Shown here: positions 35,331-47,346 of the stretch, one piece after another
Layout: each line of letters starts with the position of its first letter
Numbering within the stretch: position 1 is the stretch's first letter
Source: Chrysomallon squamiferum
Lineage: Eukaryota > Mollusca > Gastropoda > Neomphalida > Peltospiridae
NCBI GenBank assembly: GCA_012295275.1
Contig: CM022673.1
Span: 22,149,413-22,213,412, forward strand
Direction of reading: 5' to 3'
Length of the DNA: 64,000 nt
Notes under the pieces: generated by a model
What the model saw: the letters and a program-made list of their open reading frames with translations, nothing else
The model's database searches: none
Told to the model about the DNA's origin: nothing
Translations under genes and position numbers: made by a program

Positions 35331-37517
35331 TATATATCTATATAATCAATAAAAAAAATGATTCTTATATATATGTGTGTGTACGTGTTTTCTAGAAGGC
35401 ATGTTAACCCTGCTTATGTATAAAACAAAAATTAACATCTGTAATTTATTTACCTTTTTAAGAGTGCAGAAACCTTCAGATGTAGCAGATGACAGCTGTA
35501 CCAAGGCTTCTAACATCTGTGATTGTAAAATAACAAAACTGTGCAAGTTCTCCAGTGGTTTCTTCTTTCCTTTCCACTTTGAAGGGCTGGACGGGTCTAA
35601 GATGTAGAGAAATAGTATTTGTTTACAGTTCTTAAATCTGACTGTTTTTCACTCTGAACAGTCAAAACAAATGTAAGCAAAGAAAAATAAAACAAACTTA
35701 CCTCCAGAAATGAAACCGAAAGCAGACCCAAATGATGAAAAATCAACACAGCTGATGACTACTTCACAGATCTGTGTTATGAAATCCAGAAATCTTGCAT
35801 CCTGAAATTAAACAATGAAAGTATCTTTGCTTCTGTATGGTGTCCCAGCTTAATGTTTGACTCCATGTAAAAAAGTAAATGTAAACGATCTTATTTCCTG
35901 TAATTACCCAGTTCAGGTAACTGAACAAAGTGCAGTAGGCATTTTGAAAATGCAGAGTTTATATTCAGAGTTGATTTCCATACCAACAATATTTGTAGAG
36001 AAAATTATCAATACATTTAAAAGTAATACATCACTGATATCTTATGCAATGGCATTGGCTATAGAACTTTCCCAATTTAAAGAGAAAAAAAACTATGGAC
36101 ACTAATATAATTTTAAAGCTATGGAAATCACCTTCAGGTCGTCTTCAGATAGACAAACATGAATTTTCTGTATATATTCCTCACACACTGTGTTGGCTGC
36201 AGCATTTGGAACAAGAGCAGCCATTCTGGCAAAACTCCGATACAGTTCTGACCAAGTCTTCATCAGTGTTTTACACACAGGCTAAAAATAACAATGATCA
36301 TGACAATAATGAAACAACAGTCAGCAAACTCATAATAATAATATTAATAATGATGAATGAACAAATAAATAAACAATATGAAGTTGAAACAACAAATGAC
36401 ATAAATAATTTTGCAAATATATATATATATTTTTAAATTAAGATATTTTTGTAATATTTCAGAAAAAAAATAATAATAATAATAATAAATTATAAAAAAA
36501 AAATAATGAAGCCTAAATTAACAAACAAAAACAAAATGATAATTGTGAGAAAAAAAAAGAGCCACTCAAAAAACCCAGTTTATACTCACACTGGATGTTT
36601 TACTTCCTATCTTGTGTTTGACTGGAATCAACAAGACGAAATACAGACAAGTGAAATTATACTCCAGACAGTCACCTTGATTCACCTCATTTGTCTGAAT
36701 AAAACAAGAAATGGCTCATTTTAAAATGTTACCTTCAGTTCAGATAAAACTGAAAAATCTATTAATAAAACCTCACAGGTAAAAAATAAAAATTAGTAAT
36801 ATTAACAAGATGGATAAGTTATGTAGAGAAAATTACTTAATATACTACTAATAATAATAACAATAAAACAATAAGAAAAATTTCAACTGAAACATACAAA
36901 TGGTACCAAATAATTAAATGTTTTAAAAACCTTGTTGATGAGTTCATGCAGGGTTTTAGCAAGAACACTCCACAACCTCCACAGTGTTTCAGCACTGGGA
37001 ACAAACTCAGCATTCCTGTCAATCAAACCAGCTGCCGCCTGACAGAACTCCAGCACCCCTGTACAGTTACACACCCCACAGCTTACAAGCTGAGAGTAAC
37101 AGGTCACATAACTGTAGAAACAATTGACAAATAATTTTAAATAGTTACAATAACCATAACTAACACAATGAAAAGGAAAGTTATCCTCATTTTTTATCCA
37201 ATTTAAACAATCAACTTTTATAAAAATGGCAAAGCAATTTCAGTAAATATTTTATTTAAAAAATAATCAATAATTTGATAATGTTTGTAGATAATGAATG
37301 AAACAGAAGTGACTTGTTATGATTAGTTATATTTAAAGTTATTGGAAAAAAGAAAGTCATTATATTTTTATTAATCCTTTTCAAAATACAAAGTTATAAA
37401 CAAATTTGTAAAATACCATTCTGTTCCTGCACATTGTTTGAGTAAAACTGGTGACAACAACACTTCACACAGGAACAGGGCAGGAGTTCCCTGCAGTGTC
37501 AAAAAAAAAAAAAAAAA

Positions 37518-37566
<49 letters not shown>

Positions 37567-40500
37567 TAAAATAAAAAAAATAAATAAAAAGTTTATCTAT
37601 ATATTTAGTAGTACTTTTTTGTGACAAGCAAACAATCAAACAATCAAACAAAAAAATTGTTAAAACAGAAAGTGAATCAACAAAAACAGAAGTAAATATT
37701 TTTGAATCTGGATTCTGTATGACTACATTCCACAATAAGAAGAGGGTTAGATGTTACTGAAAAATAGCAATTATATGCTTGTTTTGCCTTAAAACTATTT
37801 TATTCATAGTTTTTTTCAAAAATACACAAGTTAATTTTACCAGCAATACAAAGTATCTAAAAATAAGTAAATAAATAAATAAAAATAAAAATGTGTTCTT
37901 AGAGTTTTAATAATATATTCTGCAATGTTTAATTTTAAGTATGTTAAAGAATATATAAATAGAAATGTAAGAGATTATTTGATAGTAAAAATATTTCAGC
38001 AACATAAAACATTAAAATTCTTCAAAATAACCATCAATATAACATTACCCTGACTATTTCTCCAGCTTCCCCAGGTTTTATGTTGTATGCAGTTGAAGAC
38101 AAAACTTTCTGAGGGAAACTGCAAACCATTTTAAACATAGTCTGAAAAACAAAATTAATTATTAAAAAAAATATCTGTTATGTATGCAATCATATATGAC
38201 ATTTCACTTGACCTGAACTGATTTAACATTAAGATAACTAGTTTGGGTGAATCGGCCATGTTATTACAATATCTGTCTTTCTTTTAAAAGGAAAAAAAAG
38301 AAAGGACAAACATTCTATACAGTTATTAACATGTATTAAATAATCACAGAACAAGCACTATGTAACTTAACTTACAAATTTCATCTTAACAGGAATACAA
38401 AAAAAATCTGTATTTAAAAGTGAAACATAAATGAGTAACTTTATTTCATCCTCACCAAAACTGATTGATCAGAAAGTCTCTCACTGAGTATTATTTTCTG
38501 AAAGTGGCTCAAGAATGTTGAGAAAGCTCCTCCATTTTCAGATTTGGTTGTTGTGGTGAGTGCTGTTTTCATATGGAACGTCAAACTTTGCCAGATATTC
38601 ATAACAAGAACACTGGGGATGTCTGCCCCTGGACTGCAGATCAGTTGTGTTGCAGAAGTGATGAGAAGTGTTGAGTGTTTCAGAAACATGACAGGTCCAG
38701 TTATCATTTCAACTGATAATTCATCTATGTTGTGAAAAAAAAAATTATATTGTTTTTATTTTTAATTTTAATGCTTAAAAAGCAAGACCATTTTCTGGTG
38801 TTATTGTTTGACAGAATTTTTGGAAACAAAAAAAAAGTATCTCACAGTGAAAGTAGGCGATATCCTTTTATTTTTAAATACATCCTTGAGCTGTATTACT
38901 TTCATGATATATGCAATCAACAAATAAATGTAAAATTCCTGATTTTAAGTTTAGCCTTTAAACTAATCAGATATTGTATTTATTACTATTTTGATATAAT
39001 ATGTAAGTGACGACATTTTGGCACTGTAAGATCCTGATCTCAAGCCAACCTTGATAGTGCTCGATATAAATCTACATTAATATATTGGCACAAACAAGGT
39101 TTTACTTGTATTTTACAAGGTGTATTTACCTATTGTAAACAGTGGCAAAGGAAGTTCTGAGACATTTTTTCGCGAGGCTAAGATGCAAGCCAGTGCTTCA
39201 CAACCTTTCTTCTCTAAAGCTGTAAATGTAGATGATATGTTTCCAAGATTTGATGTCTTCTTTGGTCCTTAAAAGGAAGGAATAAGTGAATAAAGAAATA
39301 ATAGCACTAATATAAAAAGAAAATGAAACATAAATAAAACAAATTATAATGGCAAGGAGTAAGTAACAGAAAACAGAGGTTATATATAAAAAAGTGCATT
39401 TACTTTCTATAAAAAAAAGTTTTTTGCTTTCGTTTTCTGTTACAGATGATACACACTGATAAGCACAACTTTAAAAAAAAATTGGAGGCCACTTCAATTG
39501 TTATCAGCGGCTCCCAATAGAGAGGGTTATGTCTTTATTCCAATAAACTATTCTGAAAGATGTCTTTGATACTCTGGAAAAAATACGATCATTTTCACTG
39601 TCATTTAATAGAGAGTAGTCACTAATTAATTCTTCTAAAAGATTTTCAGTTACTAAAGTTTCAATATTTATTACCATTTTAAGTCCCTCTCTTTGCAAAA
39701 TGTTTATATCCCAAAATTAGAATGAGACACATTTCCACTTAAAAATGATTAAAGATCATTCAATAAAGCCTAGAATGTCTTTGATATGAATTTGTAGAAA
39801 CAACAGTATGACAACAGGGTAGGCCTGTAGGCCTCCCTACAAACTTACCTCCTTGAGAAGTACCAGATGTGGCAGCTATTGTCTGTGTTTTCAGTTTTAT
39901 TCCTCCCATACAGAAATTCAATAAAGAGCCCACAACCTGCAGATACAGATATTTAAACATTAATAAAATACTACCAACAAAACAAGATAATGAACAGTAT
40001 ATTTTTTTCATCCAGACTTTTACTGAATGTGCTAATATTCAATAAAATAATATTGCTTCAGCTATCATTACTACAACATATTTAATTATTATAAATAGCA
40101 CAATGTAAAAATGTTGTAAACAAAGTACTTGTTCAAAATACGCTGATGACTTGGCTCCAAGCAGTTTGATGAAGTGCCACCATGTATCAAATTGAGCCAG
40201 AGCTACCTGTTCTTTCTTGTAATTGTTTAGTTTTAACACCTGCATGATCAGTTTAATTCTCTTCACATCACTCAACACACCTGAAAATATGTAAATATAA
40301 TAAAACTAAAATTTTATGAGCTTAAACATAAAATTGTGTTCTTACGGGAAAATTACATGTGTATGTACTTGTATGTATATGATTTTCTTATTCATAGAAA
40401 TAAAAACAAAACAAACAAAATATTTCTATTTCTGTTTTTATTAGATTTTATTTTCAGCAAATACAGATAACCAAAAATAAATAAAGAATCATTTGAAAGG

Positions 40501-43500
40501 AAATAAACATGTCAAGAAGCAGGTGGAAGTTTTTACTTTTTAAAACTGTAGACAGTGTTTCATAATACACCCAGGGTAAATTCCTTTATAGAATTCACAA
40601 TTAAACTAAACAGTTAACACAAACAAGCTAGTTCTTACTAGGATTTGTAGCAAAGTTGTCAATCAGTGTCCTCCATGCGTCGAACGCTGCAATCTTCACT
40701 TCTGTCACAGAATGTTTGAAACCAAGTTCTGCTACAGACAACAGGGGGTTGATAAGTGATACTCCAGAATGTAACTCCTGTCAGAATGAAAATTAGTAAT
40801 AAATTAAATATTCCTAATGGAATATTATCAGAAATTTCCTTTAATAACAACCAAATAAATATATTCCATGATAAATTCCTTGGTCAAATGAAAATTAAAC
40901 TACTTGTGATTTATTAATTCTTCTTTAAGGCTTATTAAAAATGACCAAAAACAAAAACTGATCCATTGTGATCAAAATTTAATAAGGATTTTATACTTAC
41001 ACTACCAAACCATGTGACAAAAACTTTCCAAAGACGTAACATCATCAGTTCATTCTTGGCCAGAAACAACCTTTTCATTTCAGGACTTAATTTCTGAAAT
41101 TAGTAAATTGATTTATATATTTACTTCAAATAGCAAGTATGTCAAAACGGGACAAAATAATAATAATAAAAAAAACCCCATAATAATAATAATAACAAAG
41201 TTAAAAAAAAGGACACATTTAAACTAATGGACCATACTGATATTTTTGACAAATTGAAAATAATGATGGAAATTAAAGCTGCTGAATTAGTCAAGTTATA
41301 AAAACAAATGTTTAAATGATTTCTGTTAAACACTCGATGTTTATCATGTTTCATAACTCAAAATAGCTTATTTATCAATTTTCTTATAATTAATAAAAAT
41401 GTTTTTATTTTATTTCTGCTTGAATGAGCTCTTTCCACCATCCAACAAGCAATATTAAAAACAGTTAACAGAAAAATTAAACTCACAGATTTAAAGTCTC
41501 CAACAAGAGAATGAGCCAGACCTTTAGTTGAAATCAACATTGTGAGGTTGTCTTCAAACAAAGTAATCACTTTTTCTTTCACTCTGACAGTGTGATGGAC
41601 AGACAGTGGCAGTAACAGTTTTACCCACAGTGAGGCATTTTCCTCCATCTGTTTACGTACCTGACTTACTAGTCTGAAATAAAGAAAAACTTTCAACTGT
41701 ATGCAAATATCTTAGGCTGAAAAAAAAAAAAAAAAAAAAAACTTTCAAAATCCGTAACAGTATGAATAAAATACTTTGTCCTTGCAAGTTATTATTTTAT
41801 TGTTTAGGTTGACCCTGTAATAAAATAATTTAATAAAGTCTTAAAGTACATGAAGAAAAACCAACAAAACAACCCAGTAATATGTACAGTAAACATCAAA
41901 AATTTAATCTGATATTTTATTCAGCTTAACTTTTACAGAAAACTGAATCACCTCTAAAATTAATTTAAATGTTTCTGGATTTGAAATCACAAACTTAATA
42001 ACAACTACAGCTGTGTCTTTGTATAGTTAGATTACAAAACAACAGTGTGGTGATCCTTCAGCTAACAGTTGTTTTATAGACAGACTTGTAAAATGGGCTA
42101 ATTTTTATGTTTTAAACATTTACAATATATAAAATACAAACTAGAATCTGAACTTATTAATTTTCAGAACAAAAGTTATGATAAAGAATGAAAACCTGAA
42201 TTAAATCCAATTTAAAAAATTACATACTTGGTTACTACACAAACAACTTCATGTTCAACAGTGGGGGCCTGGCCTTTCCATTTAGATAAAGCAACATCAC
42301 ACGAATGTATCAGAGCAGATACCTAAAACATTTAAATTTACAAACTCAAACTGTTACAAAAAATCAATTTTAAAATAATTTTTCAAATAAATAAAAATCA
42401 TTCATATAAAATTACTGTAATTAAAAATGGCCTTTTTTCAGAAAATTAAAAAAGAATATTTCTTTTCACATATTGCTAATAAATTTCAAAATAATTGACT
42501 TGCAAACAATGAAATATGATTTGAAAAAGAAAATATTTTTAATCCAGTAACCATACCTGGTTAGCTACAATATCTGCCAAGAGATTTTGTTTGCTTACAC
42601 ACCAAAGAGCTCTGGTACAAGTTTTTTTGTCATCTGACTGTTCTATCACAGTAAGCAGGTTTGTCAAAATCGAGGTTGTCTCAGCAACAGAAATGAACCT
42701 ATCAGAACATAAAATAAAAATTTGATTTTCTTTTTTTAAGTTAATCTATACTATAAGCCATAATAATAATACAATTTAAAAACCAAAATCTATAATACAG
42801 CAAATATAAGAACTCAATTTGATTGAATGATGTCACATAAATGTATTGTAACAAAATTTTCATTAGTTAATTTTAAAATAGTAAGAAAATGTTTTTAAAA
42901 ACTTTCATATAAAAATACTGAAATTAAAACTGGCCTTTTTTTCAGAGGATTTTTTCTTCATAAAATTAAAAAAGAAAATATTTTGATTTAAGTCTAAATC
43001 CTACACAAATACAAAGTTTTATTAAAATTACTGAAAAGTTGCACACAATTTTAGCTTTTCTTACAACAACAAATTTAATTCTCTTTTAATCTTTTATTTT
43101 AAGTTGTTTTGAACAAGAATTTCAATTTAAATATCGATTTAAACAATGTACTGACTTGGTTGTTTCGGTATCATGCAAACAATAACCCAGTATTTGCAAT
43201 GCATTCTGGGAAATGACATGAGATTCATGTAAAATGTCTTTTTTAATCTGAGCCAGAAGACGATCAGCATTGTTTGCAATGTCAAGATGGATGAAACTCA
43301 ATTCATCTTGCTTAAAATGACTGAAAAAAATCATATTTTTAAGGAGCAATTTCAAAGCATCAGTATATATATATATATAGTCAAATAAAAAGAACTTGTT
43401 TGTTGCAGATCTATGTGATCTACAAAATCTTTTTTAATCTTGTAACATCTGGAACTTAGAAAATGCAATAATCAAACAAATGTATTAATTAAAACACAGT

Positions 43501-43882
43501 TTATTGTATGTCTATGAGAAAGTTATTTCCTTTGAGCAACTGTTTACCATCTGCCCAAAGAGAGTGAAACTATTTCAATTACTAATTAGTACCAATGGGC
43601 CTATATATAAAAAAATACTCTAAACTAAACAATATTTTCATCAGTTTTATTTTCCATGTGAAACAATAGCAAACAGCATTTTATATTTATTTTTTATTTA
43701 TTATTTTGTTGTGGTTTTTTTTGGTGTATGGATAAATACTAACATCTGTTAAATTCATATCAATTTGAGAAAACATTTGAATACCTGCAGAGTTCTGTGT
43801 AAGCTTCAGCCTTGTCACTCACACTACACGTCTTTGATGCAAGTGTTGACAAAACACTGGACAGCTTTATTTCACCCACCAT
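21938..43882 (-). CDS. RIF1: RIF1, replication timing and telomere-associated factor (complete)
   Basis: RIF1 recruits PP1 to chromatin to restrain origin firing and also acts in double-strand break repair (family knowledge). Coding exons in order: 43882-43785, 43320-43156, 42698-42557, 42322-42228, 41673-41487, 41093-41001, 40777-40639, 40280-40129, 39936-39849, 39267-39130, 38724-38456, 38141-38049, 37490-37417, 37111-36931, 36281-36132, 35801-35702, 35596-35454, 34823-34632, 34354-34046, 33737-33552, 29812-29733, 29433-29353, 28986-24741, 24578-24456, 23979-23792, 23494-23280, 22956-22834, 22455-21938. All introns read as GT-AG, phases agree, and the total is 8568 nt or 2855 residues (vertebrate RIF1 is near 2,450). 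The start codon is in good context (AAGATGG), 27 nt after a CAG acceptor, so a non-coding exon lies upstream. Diagnostic stretches: ALWCVSKQ, ILTDHQKEVLKEK, RRVSFAEP, VYPDLIGCT, LPIRSPKV. Exon edges inferred by eye. Confidence 0.93.
24456..24578 (-). other. RIF1: RIF1 exon 24 with the canonical RVSF PP1-docking motif
   Basis: Begins E-R-R-V-S-F-A-E-P (RVSF at residues 2470-2473), followed by SGESPKRWKFAGDQRK. The matching SILK-type motif GILK (2446-2449) is at the end of the previous exon. The pair is the PP1-binding module conserved from yeast to vertebrate RIF1. Phosphorylatable Ser within RVSF is the known switch position. Confidence 0.9.
24741..28986 (-). other. RIF1: RIF1 exon 23, 4.2-kb disordered region
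   Basis: 4246 nt in one exon, residues about 1052-2467, rich in Ser, Glu, Lys and Thr with no globular domain. More than 15 SQ dipeptides, the ATM/ATR consensus, are spread along it (SQSD, SQPE, SQTE, SQGS and others). Basic patches such as KRKQNNPKK and GAPKRKL could serve in nuclear import. Near its end it carries KVNF (2370-2373) and SILK (2405-2408), a second docking pair, then GILK (2446-2449). Confidence 0.85.
29813..33551 (-). other. RIF1: longest RIF1 intron
   Basis: A 3.7-kb intron between exons 20 and 21, holding a decayed hAT element and otherwise unique AT-rich sequence. An open frame at 33292-33002 (minus) has no splice connection or recognised domain. Confidence 0.8.
30752..31582 (+). 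mobile_element. decayed hAT-type transposase in RIF1 intron
   Basis: Three broken plus-strand frames read as one degraded protein. The first ends YKQAGAMPETSTL, like the segment of CGGBP1-like hAT proteins that precedes the catalytic core. The middle has NARIIGLKQPNTKQREF. The last ends SVDIETSFFQYKHLLNDRR, matching the hAT C-terminal dimerisation motif (VDVERSFSxYK). Stops and a frameshift separate them. Terminal inverted repeats were not found. It lies antisense to RIF1. Confidence 0.6.
35258..35366. repeat. long AT hairpin in RIF1 intron
   Basis: AAGAATCACTTTTTTTTG...AATTATATAGATATA on the left mirrors ATATATCTATATAATC...AAAAAAAATGATTCTT on the right around a (TA)n centre. Arms of about 50 bp with few mismatches. 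A MITE-like palindrome or a foldback produced by repeat expansion. Confidence 0.8.
37501..37563. repeat. poly(A)-(AAT)n at a RIF1 acceptor
   Basis: On the gene strand this is (ATT)n followed by T19, 10 bp upstream of exon 13, so the microsatellite serves as the polypyrimidine tract. Confidence 0.85.
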
Positions 43883-44914
43883 CTTCAGACTTCTCTACAA
43901 ATTCAACATCTGAAAAACAAGTAAAAATAAAAACAAAAACTTTAGATCTGCTTTATACATCATCAGATATAGTGTATTTACAAACAAACCAAATAATATC
44001 CAAAGAAAATCAGAAATTCAATCAGTTGATCTAAAGTGATCTTTTATTGGCATAATCAATATAAACATTTTTTTTTTAAATATTTCAATTTCCCTTCTTA
44101 GATACACAATTTTAATTTTATTTTTTATATTGATTTACATTGATTTTACATTTATTCAGCTAATGGTAAAATATTTTGATGACAAAGATTTCTGAATAGT
44201 AAAATCCAAAAATGTTTTAGCTTCAAAACTAAATAAAAATGTATATTCTCATATTCCAAATCTGTTATGTGATTGTCATCAAAACAACAAAAACTCTGCC
44301 ACACCAACACCCGCCCCATTTAAAAAAGAAGTTTTTATTTTATTATTTTTTTAAAGAAATAAGATCAACAAGAAAAAGAAATAGAAATGTACCCATGACA
44401 GTAGGGCCTGTCAGTTTGCATGAGTTACTGACAAAATTATTTATGCTAATTTCTAAGAATATTTAACTGGTATTTTACTAGTAGAACTAAGACTGTGAAT
44501 CTTTCATTTTCTGATTTTTACACACCTGCACAGTTTAACTTTTTTATTTCTCAATTATTTTAAACACCTGCATAAAATTATCAATTATTTCTTGGTATCA
44601 TTGTGACAAGATGCAATTCAATACATATAATGTACGGTAGGTAAAATATTCCACTTATTTTTATTATGTTAAGATTAACAAGAGCAAAACATTTTTAAAT
44701 CTGGAAAACTATTAGTATTACTATAAATATTACTATGTACTAGTATTACTATTAGGGATAGCTAAAAAAATATGTATATTTTTATGAAAGAACAAAGAAC
44801 AGACGACTAAAACACAATTTAGAAACTACAGGCTAATCTCTGAAACTATTTAGTATCACTTATAAATAGTGTGATTATTAAGAAATAATCCTAGAATTAG
44901 TACTAAAATCTTAC

Positions 44915-45010
44915 AAGTTATTACATCAAACACAATCCGCCATCATCAGCAACTTTCGCGGGAAATTGTCGTCCGACAACAGGAAGTGGAAAAAGATTGG
45001 TCGAAATAGC
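44915..45010 (-). promoter_or_regulatory. RIF1: RIF1 promoter and 5' non-coding exon
   Basis: On the minus strand, in order: CCAAT (45000-44996), an ETS-type CACTTCCTG (about 44988-44980), and a palindromic E2F-type site TTTCCCGCGAAA (44965-44954). A GTAAGA donor at 44914-44909 would end a non-coding first exon that joins the acceptor at 43910. No TATA box. This set of sites is typical of S-phase genes; actual regulation by E2F is inferred. Confidence 0.7.
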
Positions 45011-45456
45011 CTTTTCGCAACACAGCACAAATAACAGTCTCTCATTTGTTAATGCAGTGAAAATTGTTTCCTTTGAGCATATTCAGAAGCTTGCGTTGTA
45101 TTTTAATAATATATGACATAATGCGCATGAACTCAGTGCCAGTCAATTAATTTGAGCGACTTCTAATGATAATAAAAAAAAATGAAACAACGCATATTGC
45201 CATAGTCTTTTTTTCTTCCTTTTATTATTATTATTTTATATAAAAACATCTTTTTTTTTTTTTTATTTATTTTTTTTTTTTCATTTTGTGTAAATAAAAT
45301 TAAATAAACAAATAAATAAATAAATAAATAATAATAAACAATCAAACCAACAACTTAAAGTAAACAAAGTTTATCGAAAATATTTATTTGATGATGATGA
45401 TGTTAAATGGTGATTATGAAATAGGTCTAAACACAAACGACTATTCACCCAGAGAT

Positions 45457-45504
<48 letters not shown>

Positions 45505-45959
45505 ATGCCATAAGAAAATTTAAAAATATACTATAAAACAGAAACACATTTATGTTCAAATAGTTGTATTTCTTCAAAAATAACAATGTTCTATTTCTAA
45601 TACTGATTTTTAAATTTTGTTATTTATTATTTTTTTGTTTTCACGCGACCTTATCCAAATAAAAGTGTTAATAATAAAAACATCATATTTTTAAAAATTT
45701 TGTCATTAAAAAAACTTCCACCAAACATGTCTTTTGTTTCTGAACAACGATTGGTTGAACTGACAAAAAAAAAAAAAAAAAAAAACGTTATTTGTCAGTA
45801 TTAATTAAACTTTTTCCCTTTCTCGATCCTGTCTTGGTAAATGGGCTATAAAATATATGGCTAATTCTGTTTAATAATGAGAATAACAAATTTAAAACAA
45901 AAACAAACAAAAAACAAATCCACACCAAAAAACCCATAAAAAAATAATAATAATAAAAA

Positions 45960-45993
<34 letters not shown>

Positions 45994-47131
45994 TAAAAAC
46001 TACTATAGTATACTTACATTTATTTATTTATTTTATTATTGTTGTTGTTGTTGTTTGTTATTATTATTATTATTATTATTATATTTTTTTTATTCGAAAT
46101 TACGATGACTGACTCAAATTTATTAATATAAATTTGTAACTCTTGTGATTCATCACTTATATGTAGATGAACATGGCTATTCTTTGTAAACCTTATTTGT
46201 ATTTTCACTTTATTATAACTGTCATTCTGAGCTAACAATCAATTAAAAAAAAGTGATGTTATACTTCCTTACTTAACTATGTAAGCGGACACGTTAAAGA
46301 TTATTACGTTTTGCTTAAACGTTTCCATAATTCATTTACCAATTTCGACAAAACAAAGTTAAAAAAAAACAATAATAATAAAAAAAACCTACATTATTAC
46401 ACTGTTTTTCGTAAAGAACAATAACAATAATATACATAAATAAATAAATAAAAGAAAAAACAAAATTTAAATTTTATCGTTAAATTATTGATTTTGTACG
46501 TAATTTATTTTTCGGTTATTTATAAATGTTACTCGACTGTCCTAAGTTTAAAAAGTTTTACTAATTTATTGTTACTATTGCTGCTGCTACTTATGTCTCG
46601 GTATATTAATCATTTTAAAATTAATAAAAAACATATATGCACAGTTCTAATTAATATTTTGTTTAACGATATATCAAAGAAATATCAATAGATAATTAGA
46701 GAATTATCGTTTTCTGTACCCTTACGTAACTGCAGTGTGCTAAACATAAATTATGGATTTAGTAAATTTATTTAGACAAGCTCTACTTCAGAATATAGAT
46801 ATAAACGTACTGAATACAGAGTAATCTACATTTATTTACACTCTATGGAATTATTATTTCAGTCATGAAATTAACAAGTATTAAAATACTTCTATTATAC
46901 ATCATTATAAACCAGTACAGGATTTTTTTTCCCTTTTTGTCGAGAAAAAGTACTTAAAAAAAAAAAAATAATAATAATAATAATAAACAGCAAAAACAAA
47001 ACCAGAGTATATTTTACAGCTAGTCATTCGGAACACGAGTACATAAAAATCGAAAAAAATTAATTAAATAAAGGGTATTTTACAGTATATATTTACAAAT
47101 GACGACAATAATATGAATAATTACTCGTCTT

Positions 47132-47162
<31 letters not shown>

Positions 47163-47346
47163 TTACTATTATTTATTTATTTATTATGCTTTTCATGCTT
47201 TTATTAATTATGCTTTTTATATATAGTGTTTTATTATAACAGTATTACGTATTTTTAACATACTGGCTCCTTACTAGCAAAACTAACACTAAAACTATAA
47301 AAATAATTCTACACAGTAATAATTAAGTATAAAAATAACAATACTC
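45011..47346. other. intergenic upstream of RIF1, no gene seen
   Basis: Holds (CA)n at 45458-45502, (AAT)n at 45960-45991, (TTA)n near 46063-46090 and (TTC)n at 47131-47162, with AT-rich sequence between. No divergent gene from the RIF1 promoter is visible. Confidence 0.6.

Larger units (their letters stand above)
34046..43882 (-). other. RIF1: RIF1 N-terminal HEAT-like repeat region (exons 1-19)
   Basis: Residues 1-936, predicted all-alpha. Landmarks: CTRALWCVSKQ in exon 3, LRLWKVFVTWFGS in exon 6, AFDAWRTLIDNFATNP in exon 7, DTWWHFIKLLG in exon 8, and NQTMLLWNATF in exon 19, each with counterparts at the same order in vertebrate RIF1. This part forms the dimeric DNA-binding solenoid in the family. 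Confidence 0.88.

Noticed and set aside
35258-35366. miRNA precursor
   Set aside because: The stem is mostly TA repeat and A/T runs and too symmetrical and long; a foldback element is more likely.
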